Of a DNA stretch of 19,478 bases, positions 1-7,483 are shown one piece after another; position 1 is the stretch's first letter, and the number at the start of each line of letters is the position of its first letter. The position numbers and the translations under genes are program-made. Below the pieces are notes generated by a model. That model did no database searches. It was not told the DNA's origin and saw only the letters and a program-made list of their open reading frames with translations. The DNA is taken from contig CAZDCD010000042.1 in the NCBI GenBank assembly GCA_964503885.1, forward strand, positions 1 to 19,478, written 5' to 3'. Source of the DNA: CAZDCD01 sp964503885 (GTDB taxonomy: Bacteria > Bacteroidota > Bacteroidia > Bacteroidales > UBA10428).

Positions 1-1062
1 ACTGTAAGCAAACCATAAAACAGGAGCCTGGCCATGCAGATCACCAGTCACGCGTGGCCGGCTTAAATAATATTGCAGATCGCTGCTTTGTCCTGTTCCC
101 ACGCAAACATCGGTGACCTCACCTTTTTCATTGACATAGCCTGCCAGTGCGTTCCATGCTTTAAGGTATGCCGGTCTGAATTTCTTTTTTTCCAGAATTC
201 CTGTTTTGACCCCAACGGTTATGGCATATCCGAACATGGCTGTCGAGGATGTCTCTTTCCACGCTTCTTTTTTGTCGACCAGCTGTCTCCACATACCGTC
301 GTCAGCCTGGTATTTCAATAATGCATTCATCATCTTCTTATACCCTGCCAGGATTGAGGCATAATGTGGGTTGGTCCGGGGCAGTTCCGAAAGCAATTCT
401 GCCAGACCCGCGGCCACCCATCCGTTGCCCCTTCCCCAGAAGAATGGAATATCCTTTCCATGGTAAAAAAGTCCGTTTGGCTGCTGAAGCTCCCTGAGGT
501 ATGTATCCAATTCCAGGGCCGCTCTGTCGAGATAAATTTCATTTCCTGTAGCCCTGTAAGCCTGAACCTGCAGGCTGCCGATCATCCACACATCGTCGAT
601 CCAGAACCGGGTCTGATTTGTTAAGCCGTTTGGGAGCGGATTTCCCCATTGAATATTTGCCAGCCTGATACCCTGGTCAAAAAACTTTTTATTTCCGGTC
701 TGCATATACAGTTCAAGCGGCAAAATTCCATATACATTCACATCCACATGATTGGCGGTGTTCACAATACTGTCGTCGATGACCTTCATATACCGGTTGG
801 AAAGTTTCCTAAGCCTAACCGTGTCTTTAAGCAGGCCTGCAAGCCGTACAGCTCCAAAAGCCGCACATGCCTCGGCATAATGAATTGCGGAACAGTTTTC
901 AAGTTTATACATGGTAAAGCCCGCACGATTCAGCAGTTCATCGGTAACCAGTTTACCGATCTTTTCCGGTGATTTCTGATCGTCCTTAAAATTATCTTCT
1001 GCCGGCGGATTGTTACATGAGGTCATGCATGCGCCGATTAGTAAATAAGCTGGTAATTTCAT
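1..1062 (-). CDS. GH88/GH105-type unsaturated glycuronyl hydrolase lipoprotein (3' end cut by window edge)
   Basis: The frame stays open from an ATG at 1062 to the window edge, giving 354 codons with the C-terminus missing. The N-terminus is a short hydrophobic stretch ending in a lipobox-like MTSC, so Cys16 is the probable lipidation site. The body has the hallmarks of the YteR/GH105 (GH88-like) alpha/alpha-barrel: WIDD at residues 154-157, whose Asp is the expected catalytic acid/base; the glycine-rich WGRGNGW at 209-215; and a later ETSSTAMF segment. Family members hydrate the unsaturated uronic acid left by polysaccharide lyases, acting on pectin- or glycosaminoglycan-type oligosaccharides; the substrate cannot be told from sequence. 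It lies 65 bp downstream of nadE on the same strand and could be co-transcribed. The annotated family is secure, the lipoprotein status likely. Confidence 0.85.
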   Translation of the reverse strand, partial: MKLPAYLLIGACMTSCNNPPAEDNFKDDQKSPEKIGKLVTDELLNRAGFTMYKLENCSAIHYAEACAAFGAVRLAGLLKDTVRLRKLSNRYMKVIDDSIVNTANHVDVNVYGILPLELYMQTGNKKFFDQGIRLANIQWGNPLPNGLTNQTRFWIDDVWMIGSLQVQAYRATGNEIYLDRAALELDTYLRELQQPNGLFYHGKDIPFFWGRGNGWVAAGLAELLSELPRTNPHYASILAGYKKMMNALLKYQADDGMWRQLVDKKEAWKETSSTAMFGYAITVGVKTGILEKKKFRPAYLKAWNALAGYVNEKGEVTDVCVGTGQSSDLQYYLSRPRVTGDLHGQAPVLWFAYS

Positions 1063-1127
1063 TTTTCAGTGTATTTAAATGTGTCATAAGGCACCAGAGG
1101 CTTCTCCCGGATCAATTCCTACTTTTA

Positions 1128-2789
1128 TCAGAAGTATCTTGCAACCAGCGGCATTCGCCTTCCGGTTCCGAAAGCTTTTGAGGATACCCTCAGGATCGGA
1201 GGCGTCTGTACCCTTTTAAATTCATTAATATTCACCATTTTGATCACCCTCAGTACCGTTTCCCTGTCAAGACCCAAGCCTATAATATCGTCGGGTGATT
1301 TTTTCTCTTCGACATAATGGTACAGGATCTTATCCAGGATTTCGTATTCGGGAAGCGAATCAGAATCCTTCTGATCAGGTCTCAGTTCTGCTGAAGGGGG
1401 TTTAGTAATGATATTTTCCGGAATGATCTTACGCGTCTTATTGATGAACATGGCGAGCTGATAAACCTGGGTTTTGTATACATCACCAAGAACAGATAAT
1501 CCTCCGCTCATATCGCCGTAAAGTGTTCCGTACCCGACTGCCGATTCGCTTTTATTGGAGGTGTTCAGTAAAATATTTCCAAATTTGTTTGAAACAGCCA
1601 TCAGGAGATTTCCCCGGATACGTGCCTGAATGTTCTCTTCGGCAAGATCGTAGGGTAAATTGCCGAATGCCGGCTTCAGCGCTTCATCGAACTGTTCCAC
1701 GATATTCCTTATGCTGATGAGGTCATAACGGACACCAAGGCTTTCAGCCAGTATTTTTGCATCCTCCACCGAATGGCTTGAGGAATACTTTGAGGGCAGC
1801 AGCAGAACCCTGAGATTTTCTTTGCCCAGGGCCTTTTCCGCAAGTACCAGGGTCACGGCAGAATCAATCCCTCCCGAAAGCCCTATCACTGCGGAAGTAA
1901 AATTCATTTTAGCGAAGTAATCCTTTATACCAAGAACCAGTGCATCATGAATATTCTGAATATCGGGCACTGATTCCTGAAGATCAGGTGATCCGCCGGT
2001 AGTGAATAAGGAAGTGTCGATATCTTTTATTTCCTCCCCGAACGGCGTTAGCCTGCAGACAATCTCACCCTGCGGATTAACCACCATCGAGGCACCATCA
2101 AAAATCAGGTCTGTATTGGCCCCGGTCTGATTAATATACACCACAGGCAAACGAAATTTTTGTGCATTTGAGGTAAGAATTCCCTTTTTAACCTGCACGT
2201 GTGTATAAGAAAATGGCGATGCCGCTATATTAATTACAAAATCGGGATTTAATACCGATAACTCCTGCATCGGAGAGACGGTATACAACGTATCCTTTCC
2301 AAAACCTGTAAGTATCGGCTGTTCATACCATAGATCCTCGCATATAGTAAGTGCGATCTTTTGTCCGCGGTATTCAACCAGCTCAAAAAAGGTGTTCGGT
2401 TCAAAATACCTGTATTCGTCGAAAATATCGTACGTAGGAAGAAGTGTTTTATGAACAGCTTTGTACACCTTGCCGTCAGAAAGAAAAAATGCCGTATTGA
2501 ATAGATTTTTCCCGTGTGAATTTCTATTAAGTTGCGGTGCTCCTACAATGGCCGCAATACCTTTACAGAATTCAGCAATCCCACGGACTGATTCCCCACA
2601 CCGCTCAATAAAATACTCATGTTCCAACAGGTCGAGCGGTGGGTATCCGCACACACAGAGTTCGGAAAAAACGATAAGGTCATTCCCGCGTTTGGCAGCT
2701 TCGCCTATTTCATGTATGATCCTGGCCGTATTGCCGTCAAAGTCGCCAATGATATAATTCAACTGGGCTATAGTAATTTTCACATGCAC
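1128..2789 (-). CDS. nadE: Glutamine-dependent NAD(+) synthetase
   Basis: Makes NAD from nicotinic acid adenine dinucleotide, ATP and glutamine in the cytoplasm. The 553-residue length fits the two-domain bacterial form. The N-terminal nitrilase-type glutaminase domain (about 1-260) shows the Glu43, Lys114, Cys150 triad in FSELC, VHKTLLP and TICEDLW. The C-terminal synthetase domain carries the ATP-pyrophosphatase P-loop SGGIDS at 305-310. No ATG lies at the N-terminus: GTG at 2789 and GTG at 2783 are both possible. The second is better placed, since an AAAAGGGG Shine-Dalgarno core ends 5 nt before it, and it would start MKITIAQLN, giving 551 residues. That SD abuts the stop codon of the upstream barrel gene, so the two are probably translationally coupled. 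No active-site residue appears lost. Confidence 0.96.
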   Translation of the reverse strand: MHVKITIAQLNYIIGDFDGNTARIIHEIGEAAKRGNDLIVFSELCVCGYPPLDLLEHEYFIERCGESVRGIAEFCKGIAAIVGAPQLNRNSHGKNLFNTAFFLSDGKVYKAVHKTLLPTYDIFDEYRYFEPNTFFELVEYRGQKIALTICEDLWYEQPILTGFGKDTLYTVSPMQELSVLNPDFVINIAASPFSYTHVQVKKGILTSNAQKFRLPVVYINQTGANTDLIFDGASMVVNPQGEIVCRLTPFGEEIKDIDTSLFTTGGSPDLQESVPDIQNIHDALVLGIKDYFAKMNFTSAVIGLSGGIDSAVTLVLAEKALGKENLRVLLLPSKYSSSHSVEDAKILAESLGVRYDLISIRNIVEQFDEALKPAFGNLPYDLAEENIQARIRGNLLMAVSNKFGNILLNTSNKSESAVGYGTLYGDMSGGLSVLGDVYKTQVYQLAMFINKTRKIIPENIITKPPSAELRPDQKDSDSLPEYEILDKILYHYVEEKKSPDDIIGLGLDRETVLRVIKMVNINEFKRVQTPPILRVSSKAFGTGRRMPLVARYF

Positions 2790-2794
2790 CCCTT

Positions 2795-3445
2795 TTAAAA
2801 CATAACTCCAAGCTGAATAGTTAATGTATTCAGAGTCTCCCTGGCCCGCTGTTTCGTGAGGACATCGATAAAGCCGTTATTATAAACGAGACCTGCCACA
2901 ATTGATGTACTGCCTCCGATGCCGTATTCAATTCCGGCACCGAAATGGTATGCCAGGTTAAACAAACCAACTTCCTTACTAACCCCGGCGTTATCGAGTA
3001 AATGGCCCGCATCGGCTTTAGCCGAAATATTGATCTGCGGCGTGAACCCTATCAGTGCATAATATGTGAGAAACCCGATCTGGTTGGTTTTCAGTTTAAG
3101 ACCCACAGGAATAGTAATGTATTGCAATTTATAGTTCACTTCTGTCGATCTCCGGATAAGCTCTTCAGAATCGTCGGTCTGCAGGACAATAGAATCGTTG
3201 TATACCAGCTTTGCTCCATAAGTACCCAGCCGAATACCTGTGTTCAGGGCATAGTTCTTAGTAAAATAATTTTCAATGACCAATCCGCCTTCAATGCCCA
3301 AATTCATGCCTGAAGATTTGAGCAAGCTGGAGTTTTCAGCAAACCAGTCGAAATGAGGATTCAGACAGACACCCAGGCGGGTTTTCTGTGAATATGCTTC
3401 TAACATAACCGGTATCAGTATCAGCAAAAGAATAGTTTTCTTCAT
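2795..3445 (-). CDS. Outer-membrane beta-barrel protein (PF13568-like)
   Basis: The ATG at 3445 gives 216 residues starting with a signal peptide of the form MKKTILLLILIPVMLEAYSQ, cleaved near residue 20; a longer frame begins at 3469 but would bury the signal peptide. The mature part alternates polar and hydrophobic residues, with barrel-type segments such as LQYITIPVGLKLKT and YYALIGFTPQINI, and ends with an aromatic residue (GVMF), as expected for an outer-membrane barrel. This resembles the OMP_b-brl_2/PorT-like family found widely in Bacteroidota. The precise role is unknown: the family includes porin-like and secretion-associated proteins, and nothing here proves PorT. It is the first gene of a minus-strand cluster, 5 bp before nadE, and diverges from gldB. 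Confidence 0.8.
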   Translation of the reverse strand: MKKTILLLILIPVMLEAYSQKTRLGVCLNPHFDWFAENSSLLKSSGMNLGIEGGLVIENYFTKNYALNTGIRLGTYGAKLVYNDSIVLQTDDSEELIRRSTEVNYKLQYITIPVGLKLKTNQIGFLTYYALIGFTPQINISAKADAGHLLDNAGVSKEVGLFNLAYHFGAGIEYGIGGSTSIVAGLVYNNGFIDVLTKQRARETLNTLTIQLGVMF

Positions 3446-3466
3446 AACGCAGAATTTTAATCCATA

Positions 3467-3474
3467 CAAAAATA
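3467..3474 (-). promoter_or_regulatory. Candidate Bacteroidota -7 promoter element
   Basis: The minus strand reads TATTTTTG, matching the TAnnTTTG -7 consensus, 21 bp before the barrel gene ATG at 3445. I found no convincing TTTG -33 element at the usual spacing, so this is only a candidate. Confidence 0.3.
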
Positions 3475-3589
3475 GGTAAAAAATATCGTTGGCTGTTTTC
3501 TATCCACTCCAAACTTCCAAAAACAACAAAGTTTAAAAACATTGCATGGATAATAGAGAAAAAATAATTACGTTTAAACTTTAAAATGA

Positions 3590-4600
3590 ATGATTATGTG
3601 GAGGATACTGTTGTTGTTGTTTATACTCCCTGAATGGATATCCTCGTGCAATCCGGGGAATGATATTCCGGATATTTCAGGCATCAATGTTGACATCCGG
3701 ATAAAACGGTTTGAAAAGGACCTCTTTTCTGCCGATCCGGCCAGGATCGATGACCTGATACCTGTTCTGAAGGATAAATACGGGAGGTTCTTCAGGATAT
3801 TTAACCTGAAGATAATCCGCATAGGTCCATCCACAAATCCTCAATATCCTGAATTATTGAAGCTGTTTGTTACTGATCGTATGAATTTCGAGATCTATGA
3901 AAAAACCGATTCGGTTTTTCCGGACCTGGGGTGGCTTGAGGATGAACTGGATAATGGGTTTGCTTATTACAGGTATTATTTCCCCGGAAAGAAGGTACCC
4001 CAGATAAATACCTATATCGGCGGATTCAACCAGTCGGTCGTTTCCGATTCGGGCCTGCTGGCCATAGGTCTCGACAAGTATCTTGGAACAGGTGAAAAGA
4101 TGTATGATGAACTGGGTGTATATAGCTACATGAAAATGAATATGCACAAAGAGAAGATCGCATCGGACTGCATGCGCCTGTGGGCTGAAACAGAATTTGA
4201 GTATAACGATTCGGTAAATACACTGATTTCGCAAATGATCTATGAAGGTATGGTTATGGTTTTTGTCGACAGGATGTTGCCGGAACAACCGGATACGCTC
4301 AAGTGGGGTTTCACTTCAGATCAGATGAAATTCTGCATGAATAACGAGAAACAGATGTGGACTTACCTGATTGAGAACAGGCTGATCTTTAATTCGGACA
4401 AATTCACCATCGACAAATTCATCCAGGAGGGACCCTTTACCAAGGATTTCACATCGGAATCTCCGGCAAGGGCAGCGGTATGGATCGGGTATAACCTGGT
4501 AAAGTCATACCTGAAACAGAAACCCGGCTTAACCCTGAAGGCTTTGATGCACGAGAAGGATTATCAGAAGATATTGAACCAGTCGCACTACAGTCCCTGA
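3590..4600 (+). CDS. gldB: Gliding motility lipoprotein GldB
   Basis: The 336-residue product begins with a lipoprotein signal ending in ISSC, so Cys20 is the probable lipidated residue. The rest follows the GldB pattern along its length: an early VDIRIKRFEKDLF segment, YYFPGKKVPQINTYIGGF, IGLDKYLGTGEKMY, SQMIYEGMVMVFVDRMLP, WGFTSDQMKFC..NE, GPFTKDFTSESPAR and a terminal YQKIL.QSHYSP. GldB is required for gliding in Flavobacterium johnsoniae and sits at the cell envelope, but it is also conserved in non-gliding Bacteroidota, so motility cannot be concluded from it. Two in-frame ATGs (3590 and 3596) are available and no SD is visible. It diverges from the barrel-nadE cluster. The companion gldC is not next to it here. 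Confidence 0.9.
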   Translation: MIMWRILLLLFILPEWISSCNPGNDIPDISGINVDIRIKRFEKDLFSADPARIDDLIPVLKDKYGRFFRIFNLKIIRIGPSTNPQYPELLKLFVTDRMNFEIYEKTDSVFPDLGWLEDELDNGFAYYRYYFPGKKVPQINTYIGGFNQSVVSDSGLLAIGLDKYLGTGEKMYDELGVYSYMKMNMHKEKIASDCMRLWAETEFEYNDSVNTLISQMIYEGMVMVFVDRMLPEQPDTLKWGFTSDQMKFCMNNEKQMWTYLIENRLIFNSDKFTIDKFIQEGPFTKDFTSESPARAAVWIGYNLVKSYLKQKPGLTLKALMHEKDYQKILNQSHYSP

Positions 4601-4629
4601 TATGCTACAAGCATACCGGGCCTTATATG

Positions 4630-4647
4630 ACCCCTGGTACCAGGGGT
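4630..4647. repeat. Perfect 18-bp palindrome downstream of gldB
   Basis: ACCCCTGGTACCAGGGGT is its own reverse complement and lies 30 bp after the gldB stop. In RNA it would form a 7-bp stem with a GUAC loop, but the following sequence has no real U-run, so it is not a good intrinsic terminator. It may be an RNA 3'-end hairpin or a protein-binding site upstream of the M1 peptidase. Confidence 0.6.
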
Positions 4648-4718
4648 TCAGCCTTTGTTCATCAGGCAACCGAGTGATGGTGCATATGGCTTAAGAAAAG
4701 AGTTAAACACACAGGTAT

Positions 4719-6701
4719 ATGAGAAAATTACTGGCAGGATTAGCAACAATAATTACAATTAGTGTATATGCCCAGGATCCTTCCGGTCTGTGGCAGGAAG
4801 CTACCGACTGTTTCAGCAGGAAGGATTTTCACGGGGTGATTACCAGTCTCGATAAATTCCTGAAGATCCTTCCGGGAACGTCAACCGCTATTTATAACAG
4901 GGGGATCGCCAAACTCAACCTCGGAGATCTTGAAGGTGCATGCATTGATCTATCCCTTGCAAAAACACTTGGATTTAAGATGGACAATAATTTTTATGCA
5001 TATATGTGCGACAAGGATTTCAAATTAGACCTGTTAAAGAAGGAGTTTTATAAGAATACCGAGTTGTATGCCGATCTTGATTACCGCCCGAAGTATACCC
5101 GAAAAGATACCCTTCGGGGTGCGCTGAGACCTGAACGCACATGTTTTGATGTGTTTTATTACGACCTTGAGGTAAAGATCATTCCAAGAGGTAAAAAAAT
5201 CGCCGGACAAAACTCGGTGTATTTTCATGTGACAGAACCCACAACACGAATTCAGCTTGACCTCTTTGAACAGTATTCGATCAAAGGAATCATATGGAAC
5301 GGTAAGCAACTGGTATACCACAGGGAATTTGATGCGGTATTCATTGATTTTCCGCAAAAACTGAACCCGGGTGAGGATCAAAAAATACGGGTAATCTATT
5401 CCGGAAATCCCCGGAAAGCTCCTAATCCTCCATGGGACGGTGGTTTTGTGTGGAAGAAAGACAAACGGAGAAACCAGTGGACAGGTGTGGCATGTGAACA
5501 GCTAGGTGCCAGTTCATGGTGGCCTGTAAAAGATCATCTGAGCGACGAACCCGATTCAATGACAATCACTGTTGATGTTCCTGAAAACTATATGGCTGTG
5601 TCGAACGGCAGGCTCAGAAGTGTCAGGGACGCCGGGAAAAAATACAAGTCTTATGAGTGGTTTGTGAGTTATCCTATTAATAACTATGACGTGACGTTCT
5701 ATATGGGAAAATTTGATTACTTCACCGATACAGTGCATATCGAAAGAGATACCCTGCTTATGAAATATTATGTGCTGCCCTGCAACCTCGAAAAGGCTAA
5801 AGAACATTTTAAGCAGGCAAATGAAGTTGTTTCCTTTTACAGCAAAGTTTTCGGTGAATACCCTTTCATGAGAGACGGGTTCGGACTTGTCGAATCTCCT
5901 TATGCGGGCATGGAGCATCAGACTGCTATTGCATACGGCAACGGTTACGACAATTCCGGGGGTACGAACGGGTACAGGAATAAGAAGTATGATTACATTA
6001 TCGTTCATGAAGCTGCGCATGAATGGTGGGGCAACTCGGTAACTGCGGGTGATATGGCCGATATCTGGATTCATGAAGGATTTGCAACATATGCCGAATT
6101 GCTTTTTATTGAACATATTTTCGGAGAAGAAGAATACCTCTATGAGTTGAATAAACGTAGAGCATATATCTTTAACTTCTGGCCAATGGTTGAAAACCGC
6201 AATGTGAACGAAAACAGCTTTGCCGGCAGTGATGTTTATTTTAAAGGGGCGACAATGCTGCATTGCCTGCGTTGTACGATCAATAACGATTCGCTCTTTT
6301 TCAGAATCATTAAAGAGTATTGTGTTAAAAACCGGTATAAAATTGTTGATACACAGAGTTTTATCGATTTCGTGAATGATTACACACACCAGGACTATGG
6401 CCCGTTTTTTGAGAAATACCTGTATGAAAAAGATCTGCCGGTGTTAAAATATATATTCACACGGGAAGGAAATAATATGGTGATTACCTATAAATGGGAT
6501 GGTGTGAAAGAGGGATTTTTCATGCCTTTTGCCATCAGGACCGATAAAAATCAACCTCTGCGGCTTGAAGCAACTACACAATACCAAACGGTTACACTTG
6601 AAGGTGTAAAATGGTTTACATTTTATAACGAATGGCTGGGCGCCGAAGGGGTATCACACAATGCGCATACTTATTTCAGGACGTTCTGGGCAAATGAATG
6701 A
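4719..6701 (+). CDS. Secreted M1-family metallopeptidase with N-terminal TPR region
   Basis: The protein has 660 residues. A signal peptide (about 1-19, ending VYAQ) directs export. Residues about 22-90 form a TPR-like helical pair (FSRKDFHGVITSLDKFLKI, then YNRGIAKLNLGDLEGAC). From about 120 it is an M1 peptidase. The substrate-binding GAMEN loop appears as GMEH at 397-400. The zinc site is HEAAH at 430-434 with Glu431 catalytic, and the third ligand is Glu453, exactly 19 residues after His434. Tyr507 is the likely transition-state tyrosine. It therefore should cleave N-terminal residues from peptides in the periplasm or at the surface. No type IX sorting domain is seen at the C-terminus. 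It follows gldB on the same strand after 118 bp. Confidence 0.92.
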   Translation: MRKLLAGLATIITISVYAQDPSGLWQEATDCFSRKDFHGVITSLDKFLKILPGTSTAIYNRGIAKLNLGDLEGACIDLSLAKTLGFKMDNNFYAYMCDKDFKLDLLKKEFYKNTELYADLDYRPKYTRKDTLRGALRPERTCFDVFYYDLEVKIIPRGKKIAGQNSVYFHVTEPTTRIQLDLFEQYSIKGIIWNGKQLVYHREFDAVFIDFPQKLNPGEDQKIRVIYSGNPRKAPNPPWDGGFVWKKDKRRNQWTGVACEQLGASSWWPVKDHLSDEPDSMTITVDVPENYMAVSNGRLRSVRDAGKKYKSYEWFVSYPINNYDVTFYMGKFDYFTDTVHIERDTLLMKYYVLPCNLEKAKEHFKQANEVVSFYSKVFGEYPFMRDGFGLVESPYAGMEHQTAIAYGNGYDNSGGTNGYRNKKYDYIIVHEAAHEWWGNSVTAGDMADIWIHEGFATYAELLFIEHIFGEEEYLYELNKRRAYIFNFWPMVENRNVNENSFAGSDVYFKGATMLHCLRCTINNDSLFFRIIKEYCVKNRYKIVDTQSFIDFVNDYTHQDYGPFFEKYLYEKDLPVLKYIFTREGNNMVITYKWDGVKEGFFMPFAIRTDKNQPLRLEATTQYQTVTLEGVKWFTFYNEWLGAEGVSHNAHTYFRTFWANE

Positions 6702-6761
6702 TCAGGTTCGTCAGATCTGCGAAGTAAACAAGCAGGAGCGATATATCCCCGGGATGTTGAG

Positions 6762-6791
6762 AAAAAAAACCGCAGGATATTTTCTGCGGTT
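6762..6791 (-). terminator. Intrinsic terminator of the lipocalin-like gene
   Basis: An 8-bp stem (AACCGCAG at 6768-6775 against CTGCGGTT at 6784-6791) with an 8-nt loop is followed, on the minus strand, by a run of eight U (6762-6769, overlapping the base of the stem). It lies 31 bp past the stop of the lipocalin-like gene. On the plus strand the same hairpin sits after the M1 peptidase but lacks a good U-tract there. Confidence 0.85.
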
Positions 6792-6822
6792 CTATATGAT
6801 GGTTAATATGGCAACTATTCGT

Positions 6823-7275
6823 TTATCGTGCTGAAAATTTCAGGATTACGTCTCCCGCATAGTCCGTGCCGAGAAAATTGCCCTCGGTATACAGGTCAAG
6901 GTTGCATTTTGTGGATGTCAGCAGCAGGATCTCAAACTCCATTTCATCTTGGGTTCCTTTGTCCATTAACAGCGTATTGTCATCCGGCAATTCCCAGGTA
7001 CCGTTTATTACTCCCGCAACCAGGGTAGTAAGCGTGTATGTTCCGTCTGAATGAAATACATATTCGGCATCCGAATAGCCCAGGTGTAGAAAAGCAGCAG
7101 CCAATACCAATCCGACATCATTCACATCCGAAATTTCGAGTGTATCGTATGCCCATGTTTTGGAGGTCAGCAGTTCTGCGGTGGTTTTATCGCCATCTTT
7201 ATCTTTTTCACAGGAATAAAAACCTGCGAGTGTAGCTGCAACAATGATTAAAATAAGCAATGCGTTTCTTTTCAT
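6823..7275 (-). CDS. Lipocalin-like lipoprotein
   Basis: The 150-residue product has a lipoprotein signal ending FYSC, so Cys22 is the predicted lipidated residue. The residues just after it (EKDKDGDK) are charged and acidic in a way that resembles the lipoprotein export signal reported for surface lipoproteins of Bacteroidota, so surface exposure is possible. The mature part reads like a small lipocalin-type barrel: LLTSKTWAYDTLEI, then YVFHSDGTYTLTT, INGTWELPDDNTLLMD and a final DYAGDVILKFSAR. Such proteins are common in Bacteroidota and mostly of unknown function. It is monocistronic by appearance, with a strong terminator at 6762-6791 and an inverted-repeat region in its leader. Confidence 0.75.
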   Translation of the reverse strand: MKRNALLILIIVAATLAGFYSCEKDKDGDKTTAELLTSKTWAYDTLEISDVNDVGLVLAAAFLHLGYSDAEYVFHSDGTYTLTTLVAGVINGTWELPDDNTLLMDKGTQDEMEFEILLLTSTKCNLDLYTEGNFLGTDYAGDVILKFSAR

Positions 7276-7299
7276 GATTCTTTTTTTGAGGTTACTTAT

Positions 7300-7329
7300 T
7301 CGTTTTACGGGATAAAACGAGATTCGTTT
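7300..7329. repeat. Overlapping inverted repeats TCGTTTTA / TAAAACGA / TCGTTT
   Basis: TCGTTTTA (7300-7307) pairs with TAAAACGA (7313-7320) across 5 nt. The end of that second arm (7315-7320) also pairs with TCGTTT at 7324-7329 across 3 nt. It lies 25-54 bp upstream of the lipocalin-like gene start, within its leader or promoter. It could be an operator with a repeated half-site or a small RNA structure. Confidence 0.45.
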
Positions 7330-7483
7330 CTATTTGAAGGTATTTATTTACCTTTCCCAAAAACTGAGCAGGTAATGGTAGACTTAATATAACAAAAAAA
7401 CAATCAACATTTACAATCCCCGTATCCTGAAAATATGAACCTGAGGCAAAGAACCGGACAGCACGCTAAAATTTCCGGAACTT

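Noticed and set aside
73..972. Several short plus-strand frames at the left end
   Set aside because: They are antisense to one uninterrupted minus-strand frame with clear GH88/GH105 motifs.
3854..4288. 144-residue open frame antisense to gldB
   Set aside because: It mirrors conserved gldB coding sequence and has no family features.
5556..6389. 277-residue open frame antisense to the M1 peptidase
   Set aside because: The plus strand encodes intact catalytic motifs across this stretch; the antisense product has no recognisable features.
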